Below, one piece after another: positions 47,001-59,200 of a stretch of 64,000 bases of DNA. Where the stretch lies: contig CM067082.1 in assembly GCA_034008185.1 (NCBI GenBank), positions 8,230,984 through 8,294,983 of the forward strand, written 5' to 3'. Position 1 is the first letter of the stretch, and each line of letters begins with the position of its first letter. The notes below the pieces were generated by a model. It ran no database searches. It was given only the letters and a program-made list of their open reading frames with translations, and was not told where the DNA came from. This stretch comes from Gorsachius magnificus. Lineage: Eukaryota > Chordata > Aves > Pelecaniformes > Ardeidae. The position numbers were made by a program, and so were the translations under genes.

Positions 47001-50000
47001 GGACAGGTAGGAAACCATTAGGAGAGCTGGAAAAGGTCACAGATGTCCCAGTTTCAAAGATTGTGCTTTAAATTTTTAACTACCCAATGCTTATCCCATT
47101 TGTTATTGATAGATCACAGCACCTGGCATAAATAATGCTTTACACTTTGAAAATATCACTTCATAAATCTTCATTACAGGCATGTGCAGTGGGTGGGTAA
47201 CCAGTGTTATCCCCACTTTACCAAACTGGGACGCTTTTGCATCACGGTAGGTAGAGAAAAAAATTGCCGAATAATGTGCCTGCAGCAATCGGGTTAGGGA
47301 GAGTCCAAAGGCCAACAAATGCCCACAGGAATCTCTCCATGAACCTTGCAGATAGCAGAGCATAGCGATTTAAATCTAAAGCTATGGCTGCTTGAGGATA
47401 ATTTGCAAGAAGTATGAGAGTGACTCTGGCTGAGCAGTCAATTCACTAGGAACGGTTTAGCTAAATGGCCTCCAACAGGACGAGGTGACCGGCAAGGTGG
47501 CTGGGCTGTGCTAAGGCTGGGGAGCAAAGTCCCGGCACACAGGGGATGCCTGCACATCGTGCCTGCCCCTGCAGAGCCTCTGACCAGCGCAATTGCTACC
47601 AGCAGCACTACAATCTCCCACAAATTTAAGTTAGCAGGTGGAAGAGATTGGAAGTAATGGGGGACATATGAATCACATCTGCAAGTCTTTGTGTAATTTA
47701 GTTTTGAAATTTAAGATTTAAACTAATGTATTCCTTGGCCAAAAGTTATTCTAGCTTCTCTAGGCAGGTAGTAATAGAAAGAAATGTGATCTTTTTGATT
47801 AAGCCAGAACATTTACTGCCACTGGGAAGTGCTGCACATAATGTACCATGGGGACATGGTGCTTTCTGCAATTTCTGCCACAACTGCAATATCTTACAGT
47901 AAACCTTCAAAAGTACAGTATATAGGAAGTCTCAAATCATCCTCACTAACTGCATTTTTACAACAGAGCACCTATCTGTTAAGGTGTTAGAGGTGCTTCC
48001 AGTAAAATAAATTAAGTCCCCATTCTGCTTCCAAACACCCAGTATAAATCTAGACAACTTGCCCTACTTCTGTAGCATTAATCCCAGATTTAAATCTATG
48101 CAACAAGGCTCTTAAATTTAGGCCTTACTTGGGCATTTGAGTGTTTCAACCAGTGTCATCAGGTCTGCTCTCATAAGCTTTAAATTTTCCAGTGTCTTCG
48201 AAAATTTAAGTACGTGCCAGGGACTAAAAACTGACCTCCAAGGCTAAAAACAACAGATTGGCAGAAAGCTGAAAGCAAATACAAAGCTATTAATTAAAAT
48301 CAAAAGGCACAAGAGCTTCAGTAGAAAAAAAAACAAAAACAAACAACTTAGACTGTTTACAAAAACCCTCAAATCCTGGGAGGAAAAAGGAGAGCTGAAG
48401 TCTGTGAACATGCACCTTCATCTCAAGTACTCCAGTATTTGGTCCTGCCGCAGGATCCCATTGTACTGATGCTGCACAGAGAGAAGCTGGGTCTCTGCCT
48501 TCCTAAAAACTTACACCTGAGATTTTCACACTTAATATTTCCATTTCTCTGTAGCTACTTAAACACCCTGCAAATTCCACCATCAGCTGCAATCTTCTAT
48601 TAGGGAAAATAAGGTGCAGGAAAGAGAAATAACTTACCTTGGGCTTTATCACACACTCAAACACTAGGAAATGAGAGCTGGGTATCCATCTATTCTACTG
48701 CCATAAGTAGGGAAAAATCTAGATATGTTTGGCAATAAGCTTTGGGGGGTTTGCTTGCCATTCAGGCTCATGCAGGAAATGGAAATTTCTTGCTCCTGCC
48801 AACCTGAAATGCCTCCGGGGTCACAACTGTTCAGCTGGAAGGTAGTAAATACCACAGCCTCATTTTCTTAATGCACACAAGAAAGAGATAAACTTAGCCT
48901 AACCTTAGAACTTTACTTTGGGATCATCTTTATGGTCCAGGTAAGTCCCAGCTCAGCCAATGTAGGATGCTTAAGTGGTATTGTAATAAAAATAATAAAT
49001 CTTAACTTGGGACCAAGCGGGAAGCTATTGAGTACTGATAAATGGTGCTGTAAAAAGCCACTTCAGAGACCCGTGCAAGAAGAGGGGAAAGATCTGCCTG
49101 GCTGTGGGCATGTTAGGTTGCCCAAAGAGGGCACATGGATACTTGCCTTGCTGTCTGCAGGCAGGTCTTGCCCACCTTCTCCCACACTGCACTTTGGACC
49201 ATATACCTGAAGTACACGTTGATTTCTTCCCTGAATAACCATCCCCCTAATTAAGCTGAATGCTGCTTAATTCAGCCAGCTTGTAAACGCCGCATTCATT
49301 ATTCAGAGTTCTCCAGATCTGAGGGAACTGAAGGGAAACGAAAACAAAACTCTTCACAGAATTTAACACCCACCCTGCTGGTCTGCAGAGACTCAACCTG
49401 AGGTGCAGCGTGGCTCCCCCCATCATTCCTTGTCACATGCAAGGAGATGTGGGAAGAGATGGTGGCTGCTACCCACCAGGAGGACCAGGGACCCTTCCTT
49501 TAGAATGGCCAGAGCCAAGGGACATGGGGACAATGCTTGAATGGGACCAGGGGAAGAAGAAATAGGCACAGACCTTCCAGGTGGTTGGTGCTAATTCTCC
49601 CACCTCCTTTTCCAAAGCACAGCAGATGCTGCCAGTGGAACAGCTGCCAGCCTCCTGGTGCTGTGGGTTGAGCTCCAGCATGCCTGTGGTGCTCGTACGT
49701 TGGAGCACAAGGCTCGGCTTCCTGGCTCCCAGTTGCCTGATGGCTTGGAGAATTGGAAGGAAATATTATACTCTTTCTTTCCCACTTGCTTGTGTATTAG
49801 TCACAAGCCAGAGCAGCATCCAAGCCTTTGTGTTTGCATCATCCCACCCCCTAGGGAAGGATGGGATCTGGTTCAGGCTCACAAGAAAATGGCCACCCAG
49901 CCATTTGGCTAGGCTGCACACAAAAAGCCCTGCCTTGGCCATGGATTAGAGTGGGCACCTCAACAGGGCTCCATCTTTGTCTTCCTTTTCTTTAGAGGCT

Positions 50001-50644
50001 GCTGAAAAAAGTACCAATAGGTCAGCATGAGAATAGAAGATGGGAACAGCCAAACATAATCACAGAATGGAGCAAGAGAGATTGGGAGTGGAAAAGATCA
50101 GTTTGCAGCTGGACGTGTGTTTTCAGAGGCAGTTCCTATTTGATGTAAAAGCATTTAGAAATTTGAGTTGCATACAGTGAGTCAGAACAAGCCAAAAGCT
50201 GAGCTAGTTTCACCTGGAGCAGTGATATTTTATTTCATATTTCTCAAGTATTTTGACTTTCCCTGCACTGGTCCATGTAAAATAAATGGAAGTTGCTATG
50301 GGAGCACTTTCGTTGCCCTCTCTACCTCAGTCAAAACAGAGCTCCACATTCACATTTTCCTGCTCCCAGTGGACTCCATCATCCCCAGATGCAGGCTTTT
50401 CTTGAGTGCAGCTCTGCACCTCAGCTCTTGACAGCAGTATTCGCTGGAAGAAAGCCAGGAGGATAACTCTCACCTGATGATGAGGCCACTTACCAAAGTG
50501 AACTGGTTTCCATTATTTCCTCCATAACCCACACTTTGGGCTGGGTTTAAATTTCTCTGCCCAACTAAAGAGACCCGAAGGCAGCCGTCTAGATTGCCTC
50601 AAGCTTGGTCTGATTTCACCTCCTTGTTTTATGGATCAGGCAAG
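38093..50644. other. Long single-copy stretch, no gene recognised
   Basis: About 12.5 kb without any recognised gene, RNA or transposon, the longest CR1-free stretch of the window. Contents I can point to are an A-rich run at 41465-41508 and an A-run at about 45961-45974. Open frames up to 141 codons (for example 44084-44509 on the minus strand) look fortuitous. Confidence 0.5.
41465..41508. repeat. A-rich low-complexity run
   Basis: Sixteen A followed by AAAAG-type units, a purine-only stretch of about 44 bases. Confidence 0.9.
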
Positions 50645-51327
50645 GAAGGAGAGGCGGCAGGGTGGCTCTGTATGTTATGGAGTGTTTAGATCGTACAGAG
50701 CTTGACGCTTGTGGTGAGGCAGAATGCTTATGGGTGAGGATGAGGGGGAAGGCCAACAGAAAAGATATCCTGTTGGGAGTCTGTTACAGACCACACGACC
50801 AGGATGAGGATGTTGACGAAGAATTCTACAAGCAGCTGGCAGGAGTCTCTCAGTCGCGAGCTCTTGTTCTTGTGGGGGACTTCAACTTCCCAGACATCTG
50901 CTGGAAATACAATACAGCAGAAAGGAAACAGTCCAGAAGGTTCCTGCAGTGTGTGGAAGATAACTTCCTGACACAGCTGGTAAGGGAGCCTACCAGGGGC
51001 GGTGCCCTGCTTGACCTCCTGTTCACTAACAGAGAAGGCCTGGTGGGAGAGGTGGTGGTCGGAAATCATCTAGGCCTTAGTGATCATGAAATGGTAGACT
51101 TTTCGATCTTTGGTGAGGTAAGGAAGGGGGTCAGCAACACCGCCACCATGGACTTCCGGAGGGCAGACTTTGACCTGCTCAGTACGCAGGTTGGGAGAGT
51201 CCCTTGGGAGATAGTCCTGAAGGGCAAAGGGGTCCAAGAAGGCTGGGTATTTTTCAAGGAAGAAGTCTTAAAGTCACAGGACCAGGCTGTCCCCATGTGC
51301 TGTAAGACAAATTGGCAGGGAAGATGA
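50645..51327 (+). pseudogene. CR1-E endonuclease region
   Basis: Apurinic-type endonuclease domain of CR1 ORF2 without its first part. In order it shows the ILLGVCYRP block near 50770-50795, GDFNFPDICW from 50875, the DLLFTN block near 51010-51035, and LSDHEMV with the SDH catalytic motif at 51079-51087. The frame ends in TGA at 51325-51327 and resumes at once in the same frame, so a single stop codon separates it from the reverse transcriptase. Loss of the N terminus rules out a full enzyme. Confidence 0.9.
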
Positions 51328-53233
51328 CTGGCCTGGCTGGACAGAGGACTACTAGTGCGACTAAGGAAAAAAAGGAGAGCTTACCAGCTCTGGAAGAAGG
51401 GGCAGGCAACCCAAGAAGAGTACAGGGATCTTGTCAGGTCATGCAGAGAGGAAATTAGAAAGGCAAAAGCCCAGCTGGAATTTAACCTGGCCACTGTTGT
51501 AAGGGATAATAAGAAAAGTTTTTATAAACATGTTAACAGCAAAAAGAGAGCCAGGGAGAACCTCCATCGTCTAGTGGATGCAAGGGGGAACATTGCCACT
51601 AAAGATGAGGAAAAGGCTGAGATACTCAACACCTTCTTTGCCTTGGTCTTTGATGGCCCGATGAGTTATCCCCAGGGTACCCAGCCTCCTGAGCTGGAAG
51701 ATGGGGACAGTGAGTGGAATGAACCCCCCTTAATCCAGGAGGAAGCAGTCTTTGACCTGCTATGCCACCTGGACATCCACAAGTCTATGGGGCCGGATGG
51801 GATCCACCCAAGAGTGCTGAAGGAGCTGGCAGAGGAGCTTGCCAAGCCACTCTCCATCATTTATCAGCAGTCCTGGAGAACAGGGGAGATCCCAGATGAC
51901 TGGAGGTTGGCAAATGTGATGCCTATCTTCAAGAAGGGCTGGAAGGAGGATCCAGGGAACTACAGACCAGTCAGCCTGACCTCAGTACCAGGGAAGATTA
52001 TGGAGAGGTTCATCTTGAGTGTGCTCACCAGGCACATGGAGGACAATCAGGGGATCAGGCCCAGTCAGCATGGGTTCACAAAAGGCAGGTCTTGCCTAAC
52101 CAACCTGATTTCCTTCTACGACCAGGTGACCCGCCTGGTAGATGAGGGAAAGGCTGTGGATGTTGTCTACCTGGACTTCAGCAAAGCCTTTGACAGGGTC
52201 TCCCATAGCATTCTCCTGGAGAAGCTGGCAGTTCATGGCCTAGATGGATGTACTCTTCGCTGGGTTAAAAACTGGTTGGATGGTCGAGCTCAGAGAGTCG
52301 TGGTGAATGGAGCTAAATCCAGTTGGCGGCCGGTCACAAGCGTTGTCCCCCAAGGCTCAGTTCTAGGGCCGGTCTTGTTGAATATCTTTATCAATGGCCT
52401 GGATGAGGGGATTGAGTGTGCCCTCAGTAAATTTGCAGATGACACCAAACTGGGTGGAGTGTTGATCTGCTGGAGGGGAGGAGGGCTCTGCAGAGGGACC
52501 TGGACAGGCTGGATTGATGGGCTGAGGCCAATTGTATGAGGTTCAACAAGGCCAAGTGCCGGGTCCTGCACTTGGGTCACAACAACCCCATGCAGCGCTA
52601 CAGGCTTGGGGAAGAGTGGCTGGAAAGCTGCCTGGTGGAAAAAGACCTGGGGGTACTGATTGACAGCCGGCTGAATATGAGCCAGCAGTGTGCCCAGGTG
52701 GCCAAGAAGGCCAATGGCATCCTGGCCTGTATCAGAAATAGTGTGGCCAGCAGGAGTAGGGAAGTGATCGTGCCCCTGTACTCGGTGCTGGTGAGGCCGC
52801 ACCTCGAATACTGTGTTCAGTTTTGGGCCCCTCACTACAAGAAAGATGTTGCATTGCTGGAACAGGTCCAGAGAGAGCAACCAAGCTGGTGAGGGGTCTG
52901 GAACACAAGTCATACCAGGAACGGCTGAGGGAACTGGGGTTGTTTAGTCTGGAGAAGAGGAGGCTGAGGGGAGACCTGATCGCCCTCTACAACTCCCTGA
53001 AAGGAGGCTGTAGTGAGGTGGGGGTCGGCCTCTTCTCCCTGGTAACAGACAATAGGACGAGGGGGAATGGCTTGAAGCTGTGCCAGGGCAGGTTTAGGCT
53101 AGACGTTAGGAAAAACTTCTTCACCGAGAGGGTTGTCAGGCTCTGGAATGGGCTGCCCAGGGAGGTAGTCGAGTCCCCATCCCTGGAGGTCTTTAAAAGA
53201 AGGACAGATGAGGTGCTTAGGGACTTGGTTTAG
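51328..53233 (+). pseudogene. CR1-E reverse transcriptase region
   Basis: Reverse transcriptase of CR1 ORF2. It is open in the first frame from 51328 through the [13 protein letters not shown] block, [10 protein letters not shown] and VPQGSVLGP to the FADD catalytic box at 52432-52443. The frame then changes between about 52456 and 52480. The thumb region is open in the third frame to about 52870, and a second change near 52868-52880 leads into the C-terminal segment in the second frame, ending at the natural TAG 53231-53233. The polymerase core is continuous, so this is the best-preserved CR1 enzyme here, but the copy is still dead. Confidence 0.9.
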
Positions 53234-53334
53234 TGGTGGGATGGCAGTGCTAGGTTAACGGTTGGACTCGATGATCTTAAAGGTCTTTTCCAACCGTGGT
53301 GATTCTATGATTCTATGATCTAGGTTTCCTCTTT

Positions 53335-53353
53335 AAAAAAAAAAAAAAAAAAA
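53335..53353. repeat. A19 homopolymer
   Basis: A run of 19 A shortly after the CR1-E terminus. Confidence 0.9.
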
Positions 53354-53848
53354 TCTCCAAGCAAAATGATCTGTTTCAGGTTGAACAAAACACCTACTTA
53401 AATCTAAATGAAAGGTTTTGAACATACAGAAAAAAGAAAACAGCTTATTTTAGGTTGACCCCAAAAAAATCATATCACAACAATCAGATCAATGTAAAGA
53501 CACTGTCAAGATTTTTTTATCACAGTACCTACGCACTGTAACCAGACAATAATATTTCTGCTTGTACAAACATGACTTCTCCCATGCCTTCCCAAATTTT
53601 TCTCAGCTAATCATTATTTTCCCTCTATAGGTATCCATCAGGGAGGCTTTTTTAACAGACCATGAGGATTATTCACTGAAAATAGTTTTTAAAAGTGTGG
53701 CTATGTTCAGAAATCACCCTTTCACATGCATGCATGCACACATTATTATTGTTTTTAAAAGAACTTACTAAATAGTTATGGACAAAATCCCAAATTCAGG
53801 GCTGTTTGGGAATTGTTCATGTTTGCTTTACTCATGACAGACCTATTT

Positions 53849-53907
53849 CATAGAATCATAGAATGTTTTGGGTTGGAAGGGACCCCTAGAGGTCATCTAG
53901 TCCAACC
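53849..53907 (-). mobile_element. CR1 3'-tail micro-fragment
   Basis: Only the terminal 59 bp or so of a CR1 (CATAGAATCATAGAATG through AGGTCATCTAGTCCAAC) in otherwise unrelated DNA. Clear and little diverged, so it looks like a very short insertion and not a decayed longer one. Confidence 0.88.
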
Positions 53908-54068
53908 ACCAACCCCCTGTTTGACTCTGTTCTCAGTCTGTGATTGGACTGTTGGAATATCTTTGTTCATACAGAGAAATAACAAATATACCCCCTCCCC
54001 CCCCCCAAACCCAAGTATTCCCATTCAGCCAACTATTCATATGGATAGCAGAAGTGGAAGGCTGGTTA

Positions 54069-54297
54069 TCACAGAATCATCTAGGTTGGAAAAGACCTTT
54101 AAGGTCATCAAGTCCAACCGTTAACCTAACCCTGCCATCCCACCACTAAACCATGTCCCTAAGCACCTCATCTATCCTTCTTTTAAAGACCTCCAGGGAT
54201 GGGGACTCGACTACCTCCCTGGGCAGCCCATTCCAGAGCCTGACAACCTTTTTGGTGAAGAAGTTTTTCCTAATGTCTAGCCTAAACCTGCCCTGGC
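54069..54297 (-). mobile_element. CR1 3' fragment, reverse orientation
   Basis: Begins TCACAGAATCATCTAGG and runs through the E-type tail into the end of the coding part, stopping abruptly at CTAAACCTGCCCTGGCA. About 230 bp, similar to copy E, and non-coding. Confidence 0.93.
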
Positions 54298-55914
54298 AAA
54301 TCATGAATAGATGTCAATAGTGAATAGCTGTCAATAGTCTGTGTATTTGTAAACCACATAATAAGATCCCATAAACAATATTAAATAGAATTTAGACTTC
54401 AGAGTTTGAAACTCAAAATTAGGCTTTCCGATAGTGTCACTCTCCCCCAAGCAGTTGGGCTTGGCTTGCTGATGAGTAATGCTGTGCAGGAGATAGGATA
54501 TCAGCAGTGGGATTATTGGGCGTACTCTTTCCGTTATTCACACATGTAAAAATCTGCATTCCGTTACAAGAGATTTGTCAAACTTAACATTATGACTGTC
54601 AGTTTAACTTGCTTTTTTAAAGAAAAACTATTGCAAAATGATGGCAGGTGTAAGCTAAACTCTAGTTTACGAAGATCAAGAGATTTTCAGAGGGTCTCAG
54701 GTATTGTAAGAATAGTAGGAGCTTGATACCGCCGACGTAGCATGTTGCAAAGATGTTTTAAACAGATGAGCAACTTAAAGTAAAAAGAGGAAATCAGACT
54801 CTAATGTGTGCTTACATGGAGGGAAATAAACTGATACAAAAGAGAGCGCAGCTCTCAGCATGGATAGATAAACTCAGAGAGATACCAAAGCTAGCCAGGC
54901 ACAGAAAGGCGGGGAAAACCAACAGCAAGCGCAAAGAAACAGGGTCCTTCAGGCTACAAGATAAACTGTGAAAAAACACGCTAGTTCCCATTTCAGGACG
55001 ACATAAGCTGCTTAGTCTGTGTCCTTGGCAAAAGTAAGAGAAGCAGCTGGCTGAGTTTGTGAAGGTGCAGAGGACTGCAGGAAAGGACTGAAGTAGTGCA
55101 TGGCACAGGAATGGAGGCACCTACGTCCCCAAGGAAATGATGTACCAACACGAATCAGATGCAACATCAGTGACAAATACTGTTTCTCCCTGCCAACAGC
55201 ACCAAAGAATCAAATTTGTAGAAATATTAGGTTTAGCTTTTTCACCCTTCGGTTCCAGAACTGGAAACAATGGGGTTTTCATAGAGAGAAACACTCTTAA
55301 ATGCCTTAGTGTGTGAAGAACAAAATTTAGTGGGGACACCAGACCGGCAGGACTGGGGAAAGCTGTCTCCCCTATAAGTGACACGAGTTCATTATCTCCC
55401 CACTCTCAGCCTTCGTGTTTCCAAAGGGCTCCTACCTCACAGTCCTACTGGGAAGAAATAAAAAGTGCCAGGAGGAGACACACAGTGTTTTCTTTATTGT
55501 GGGGCAGCAGAAAATGCATTTTGCCACAACTGCTAAAGGACTTCTGCACAGGCATGGTGCTCTACTTACAAAACCACTGGAGTAAGTATGTGATCAGCAA
55601 CCCCTGGGTTTTCCTACAAATTACCCTCCCGCACTAACATCCACGGAAAGAAATGACAGAATGCAAATATTCAACTGCAAAAATGCAAACAGCTGAATTC
55701 TTTCTTTTTTCCCAAGCTGGTCACTAAGCACAGGAACGAGTTATAAACTGGTTCCCACTTCATCCATGACCCTCTCGGTCTCCTTTCATGAGGGCAGAGC
55801 CTCCGGGAGGAAGGTCGATTCACGCTTGCACAGAGAGGCTGCCTTGCTGCAGCAAGAGGATGAGCTCTCACCCTTTCAGAGAAATGACAGAAGAGACAAC
55901 GGCGTGTAACAGAA
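54298..55914. other. Single-copy DNA, no gene recognised
   Basis: Nothing recognisable as a gene, RNA or transposon in this stretch. Confidence 0.5.
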
Positions 55915-56230
55915 ATGTGCAGCGCCTGTCACAGCAGGAAGGCAGCGAGGCCAAAGCAATTGATGAGCAGCAACGCCGGAGATGTTCAGTCCCTCGGGCC
56001 ACCTCTGCTCATGCGTGGCCACCTCTGCGCCGAGGGCATCCAGCGCTGGGATGAGCAGCTCGGCAAACCCAGCCAGATGCCCATCGCCTCTCCCCCAGCC
56101 GTGAAACGCCGCCCGCGGGCACCCGCTGCCGCTGCTGCCTGTGAACAACACGGCTCTGCCGAGGCCGTCTGCAGCCCCGCGGGGGACGGAACGGCCCTCG
56201 GTGCTGTGTCACGTGTAGTGAATCCAATTG
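55915..56230. promoter_or_regulatory. CpG-rich patch, possible CpG island
   Basis: A GC-rich segment with many CpG dinucleotides in AT-rich surroundings, with an E-box CACGTG near 56211. It could be a promoter or first exon of a gene or noncoding RNA outside the recognised repeats. A 153-codon frame crosses it (55915-56376) but has no recognisable domain and I do not call it a gene. An old GC-rich repeat is the alternative. Confidence 0.35.
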
Positions 56231-59200
56231 GTTCCACAGGAAAATTGTTTCAAAGATGCCTAAAGTGCCACTTGTCTTTTAGATTGCAAATTCTTTGGCG
56301 GGGGGGAGGGGAAATCGTGCTTTTTAAGGGCTTGGAAAGCATCTTGTGTATGGCAGGTGCTCCTGTGAATAAATGACCGGCTTCATCAGACTGAGCGACT
56401 CGCAGGTTCCTCCTCCTACCCGGGTGGCACTTGAGCTAATGATGTTGAGCTGGAGGCCTGTGCACCCCACTACCCATCCCTGGAGCCAGCTGCTCCCCAC
56501 ACCTGTAAAATCTGGATGGAAAACAGTTCCCTTACAGCTTTCATCTCTGACTGGGACAGGATGACTCCGGCTTCTGCTGCCCTAAAGGAAACTATACCTG
56601 ACAGGAGCTGAGTCTTTGCATCAAGTAGGATTTCCAACACCGTGCAATGTTTTTCTTTCCCTAAAAAGTTAAACTTTTCACAGTTTGAAAACAACTCTGG
56701 GAGAAAACAACAACAGCTGAAGGAGTTTGGCTGGAAATTGTGTTACCTCTTGATCCATCACCGCTGCGTAGCAGCTCTGCGTGCAGACTCCCGGCTTGTT
56801 TGAAGGTAGTTGGGATGGCTTCAGGCTTTCGGCTTTTTTATGCAAGCAGATTTTCATGCTTTGATATTTTCTCTGACATGACTTTTGATCCAGTGGAGGT
56901 GATGCTGACACTTTTTTCACTGGAAATATTTTATTTGGGTACAGTGCTGCTGAGAGCATTGCAGTCGCCTGAGTTACTTCGGAGGAGGTCTTTCACAAAG
57001 ACACAGCCTAATAGATGTGATGAAAAGTGAGAGTTCTGCTAACCACAGTCAGGGTGCCTGCCCTGGTCCGGACCAAGGCACCGTGGGTTGGCAGCATGCA
57101 GGGACCATCAGGCGTCACCCAGGAGAAGGGCAGCACAGCACAGATGGGTCTGGGGATCTGTGCAGTGAGAAGGGTGCTTTGGAACAGCTGGATTATTCCC
57201 CCCCCCCCCCCCCCAAAAAAAAAAAAAAGGGGATGATGTTTCAAGCTGGCAGACTGGCAAGTTTTGGGAAAAGTGAAGAAACCCTGGTGGAAAGTCTGCT
57301 TTTCTTTATCTCTGCCAGGGTAAAGCGGCACAGGGAATGAGGGTCACGAGCCAAGGAACGTTACGTGCCTCGGGGAGCCCCCTGCTGAAGGACTCTCAGC
57401 TAATTGAGAAAGTCAAACATCCATATTTCTGCTAAAAAAGAGGCTGTGCTACCTTCGTCAAGCATTTTAGCTACAAAGGAAATTGTTCATAAAGGCAGAA
57501 GGAATTAAAGGACGTACTATTTAATGGGTCAGATTGATGTGCACACTGATGAGATATACTTCAAATTGTCTAAATGTCTGTTCTGGCTGGAATAGTCCTT
57601 TTTTTTTTCCTTTACTAATGTTGTCTGTGAATTTTCATGTTTGTAAGTCATGTCCTTTGCTGTGACCCCAGCTAGAACTGGCACTAGCCAAATATAAGGC
57701 GTGCATAAAAAAAAAAGGGAAAGAAAGACAAAAAATCACTACATGCCCTAATTTATACCATTCTAAGGCCCATTGAAGCAAATTAATTTTGTGCTAATGT
57801 GAGCCTCATCCCACCTAAAATAAATCCCAGCCTGATTGCAGCCTGCCTGCATAGGGTATGAGGACTCACTAGGGTACATTGCAAATTATACCAACTACTT
57901 ACCAGTACAGCTGACCTCTGCACTAACCGAGGGAGAGAAATGGGACTGCACACCACCATTTTCTCTTTCCTTCCTAAACTGATGAGGTGGTCTTCTTTTT
58001 CTTTGTGTGTCTGTTTGTGTAAGAGCATGAAAGCACCGTAGCTTGGAGCTGGTAGGCATTACAAAGAGCTAAGCTAGCCTGGATTTATGCGACTTTTCCA
58101 GCTGATGTAGCTACCAGAGTGCAAGTTTCCATAGTGGGACATCCGCCAGAGTAAATCTTGCACAGATTTACCTTATGAAGGAAAATTATCCAACCAAGCT
58201 AAATCATTTCAGTGCAGAGCAGTTCTAGGAGCTTGTTTACATGAAGCTACTCAGAAAAGTTGATCTGAATTTTTAAGTGGATTAGTTAAACTGCATTAAT
58301 TAAAGCCCTTTGTGAGAACTGTCAGAATGAAAGTGGCTTTGATTTGATTTGGTTTACTTCTTTTGCAAGGCTAAGTCATATTAAGGCCACTTTAATTGTG
58401 AAACGGGAGGTTTAATGCAATTTAGCTAATTCACTTTAAACTCTTGCCTTTAGTTAATTTAAATCAACTTTCCTGATTGTCCCTGTATAGAAATGACCAA
58501 GGAAAAGCGAAGACCACTTAAATAGAAACACCTAAGAGCAACTTTGAAAAAAATCCAAATATTTCACTAGCACACCCAGGATGTTACTATTTTCGTCACC
58601 AACAAGCTTTGGGAACTGCTGGTAACAATGTCAAGGCCCAAGGAGGCACCCTGAGAAACAGGTCCTTATCAGAGACTGGATGGCCACTCCTGCACAAAAA
58701 AACTTTACTCCAGCTTAAAATAAAAGATGACAAGTTAAGAAAATGCCTCTCAGCCCTCAGAAAAAAAAACAGGGCTTGGGCCATGGGCTGTGGAGGGGGA
58801 AAGAAGAGAGCTGCCTGACTATGTGAAAGAAGAAGGAAATTTTATGTAAAGCTCCGGTGACAATTTCTGCATCCTCTCTCCCTCCTGAGCCAGAAGGCAC
58901 AAACAGTGCTGGTGAAATGCTGTTGGAGGACACCTGGTCACCTTTGCCTGGAAGCATCACGCAGGTCTGTTGCAGGCTCTGGTACAAGGTAATAGCCATG
59001 CAGCAGCCCAAAGCTCAGAGATTCGGGATGTGGGGGCATACAGGTGACTTTGCATGGCATCGGCCCCAGGTCTGCGGGGCTAGACCATCTCAAAATGTTA
59101 CCCATGAATTTAAGAATTCAAGGTGGATCTTTGAAAACTGTCTGTTTCTACAGGTGCGAGCTGCTTTCATGAGACACTTCAATGCCTCTGAAAATCTACA

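Larger units (their letters stand above)
50645..53319 (+). mobile_element. CR1 LINE copy E, nearly continuous ORF2
   Basis: A forward CR1 of about 2.67 kb, the longest in the window and of a different subfamily from A, B and F. It covers most of the endonuclease, the full reverse transcriptase and the 3' tail, ending in two ATTCTATG octamers at 53302-53319. It is 5'-truncated at about 50645, roughly 190 bp further upstream in element terms than A and B. An A-run (53335-53353) follows after a short gap and is probably unrelated, because CR1 does not use poly-A tails. Confidence 0.95.

Noticed and set aside
47438..47623. Short minus-strand open frame with a hydrophobic start resembling a signal peptide
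   Set aside because: Only 61 codons, with no homologue recognised and no exon signals that stand out. Hydrophobic starts of this length occur by chance.
53335..53353. A19 run as a poly-A tail of CR1-E
   Set aside because: CR1 ends in ATTCTATG octamers and not poly-A, and the run is separated from the octamers by unrelated bases.
55915..56376. 153-codon open frame across the CpG-rich patch
   Set aside because: No recognisable domain, odd composition driven by high GC, and no splice or neighbouring exon evidence. High-GC sequence readily gives chance open frames.
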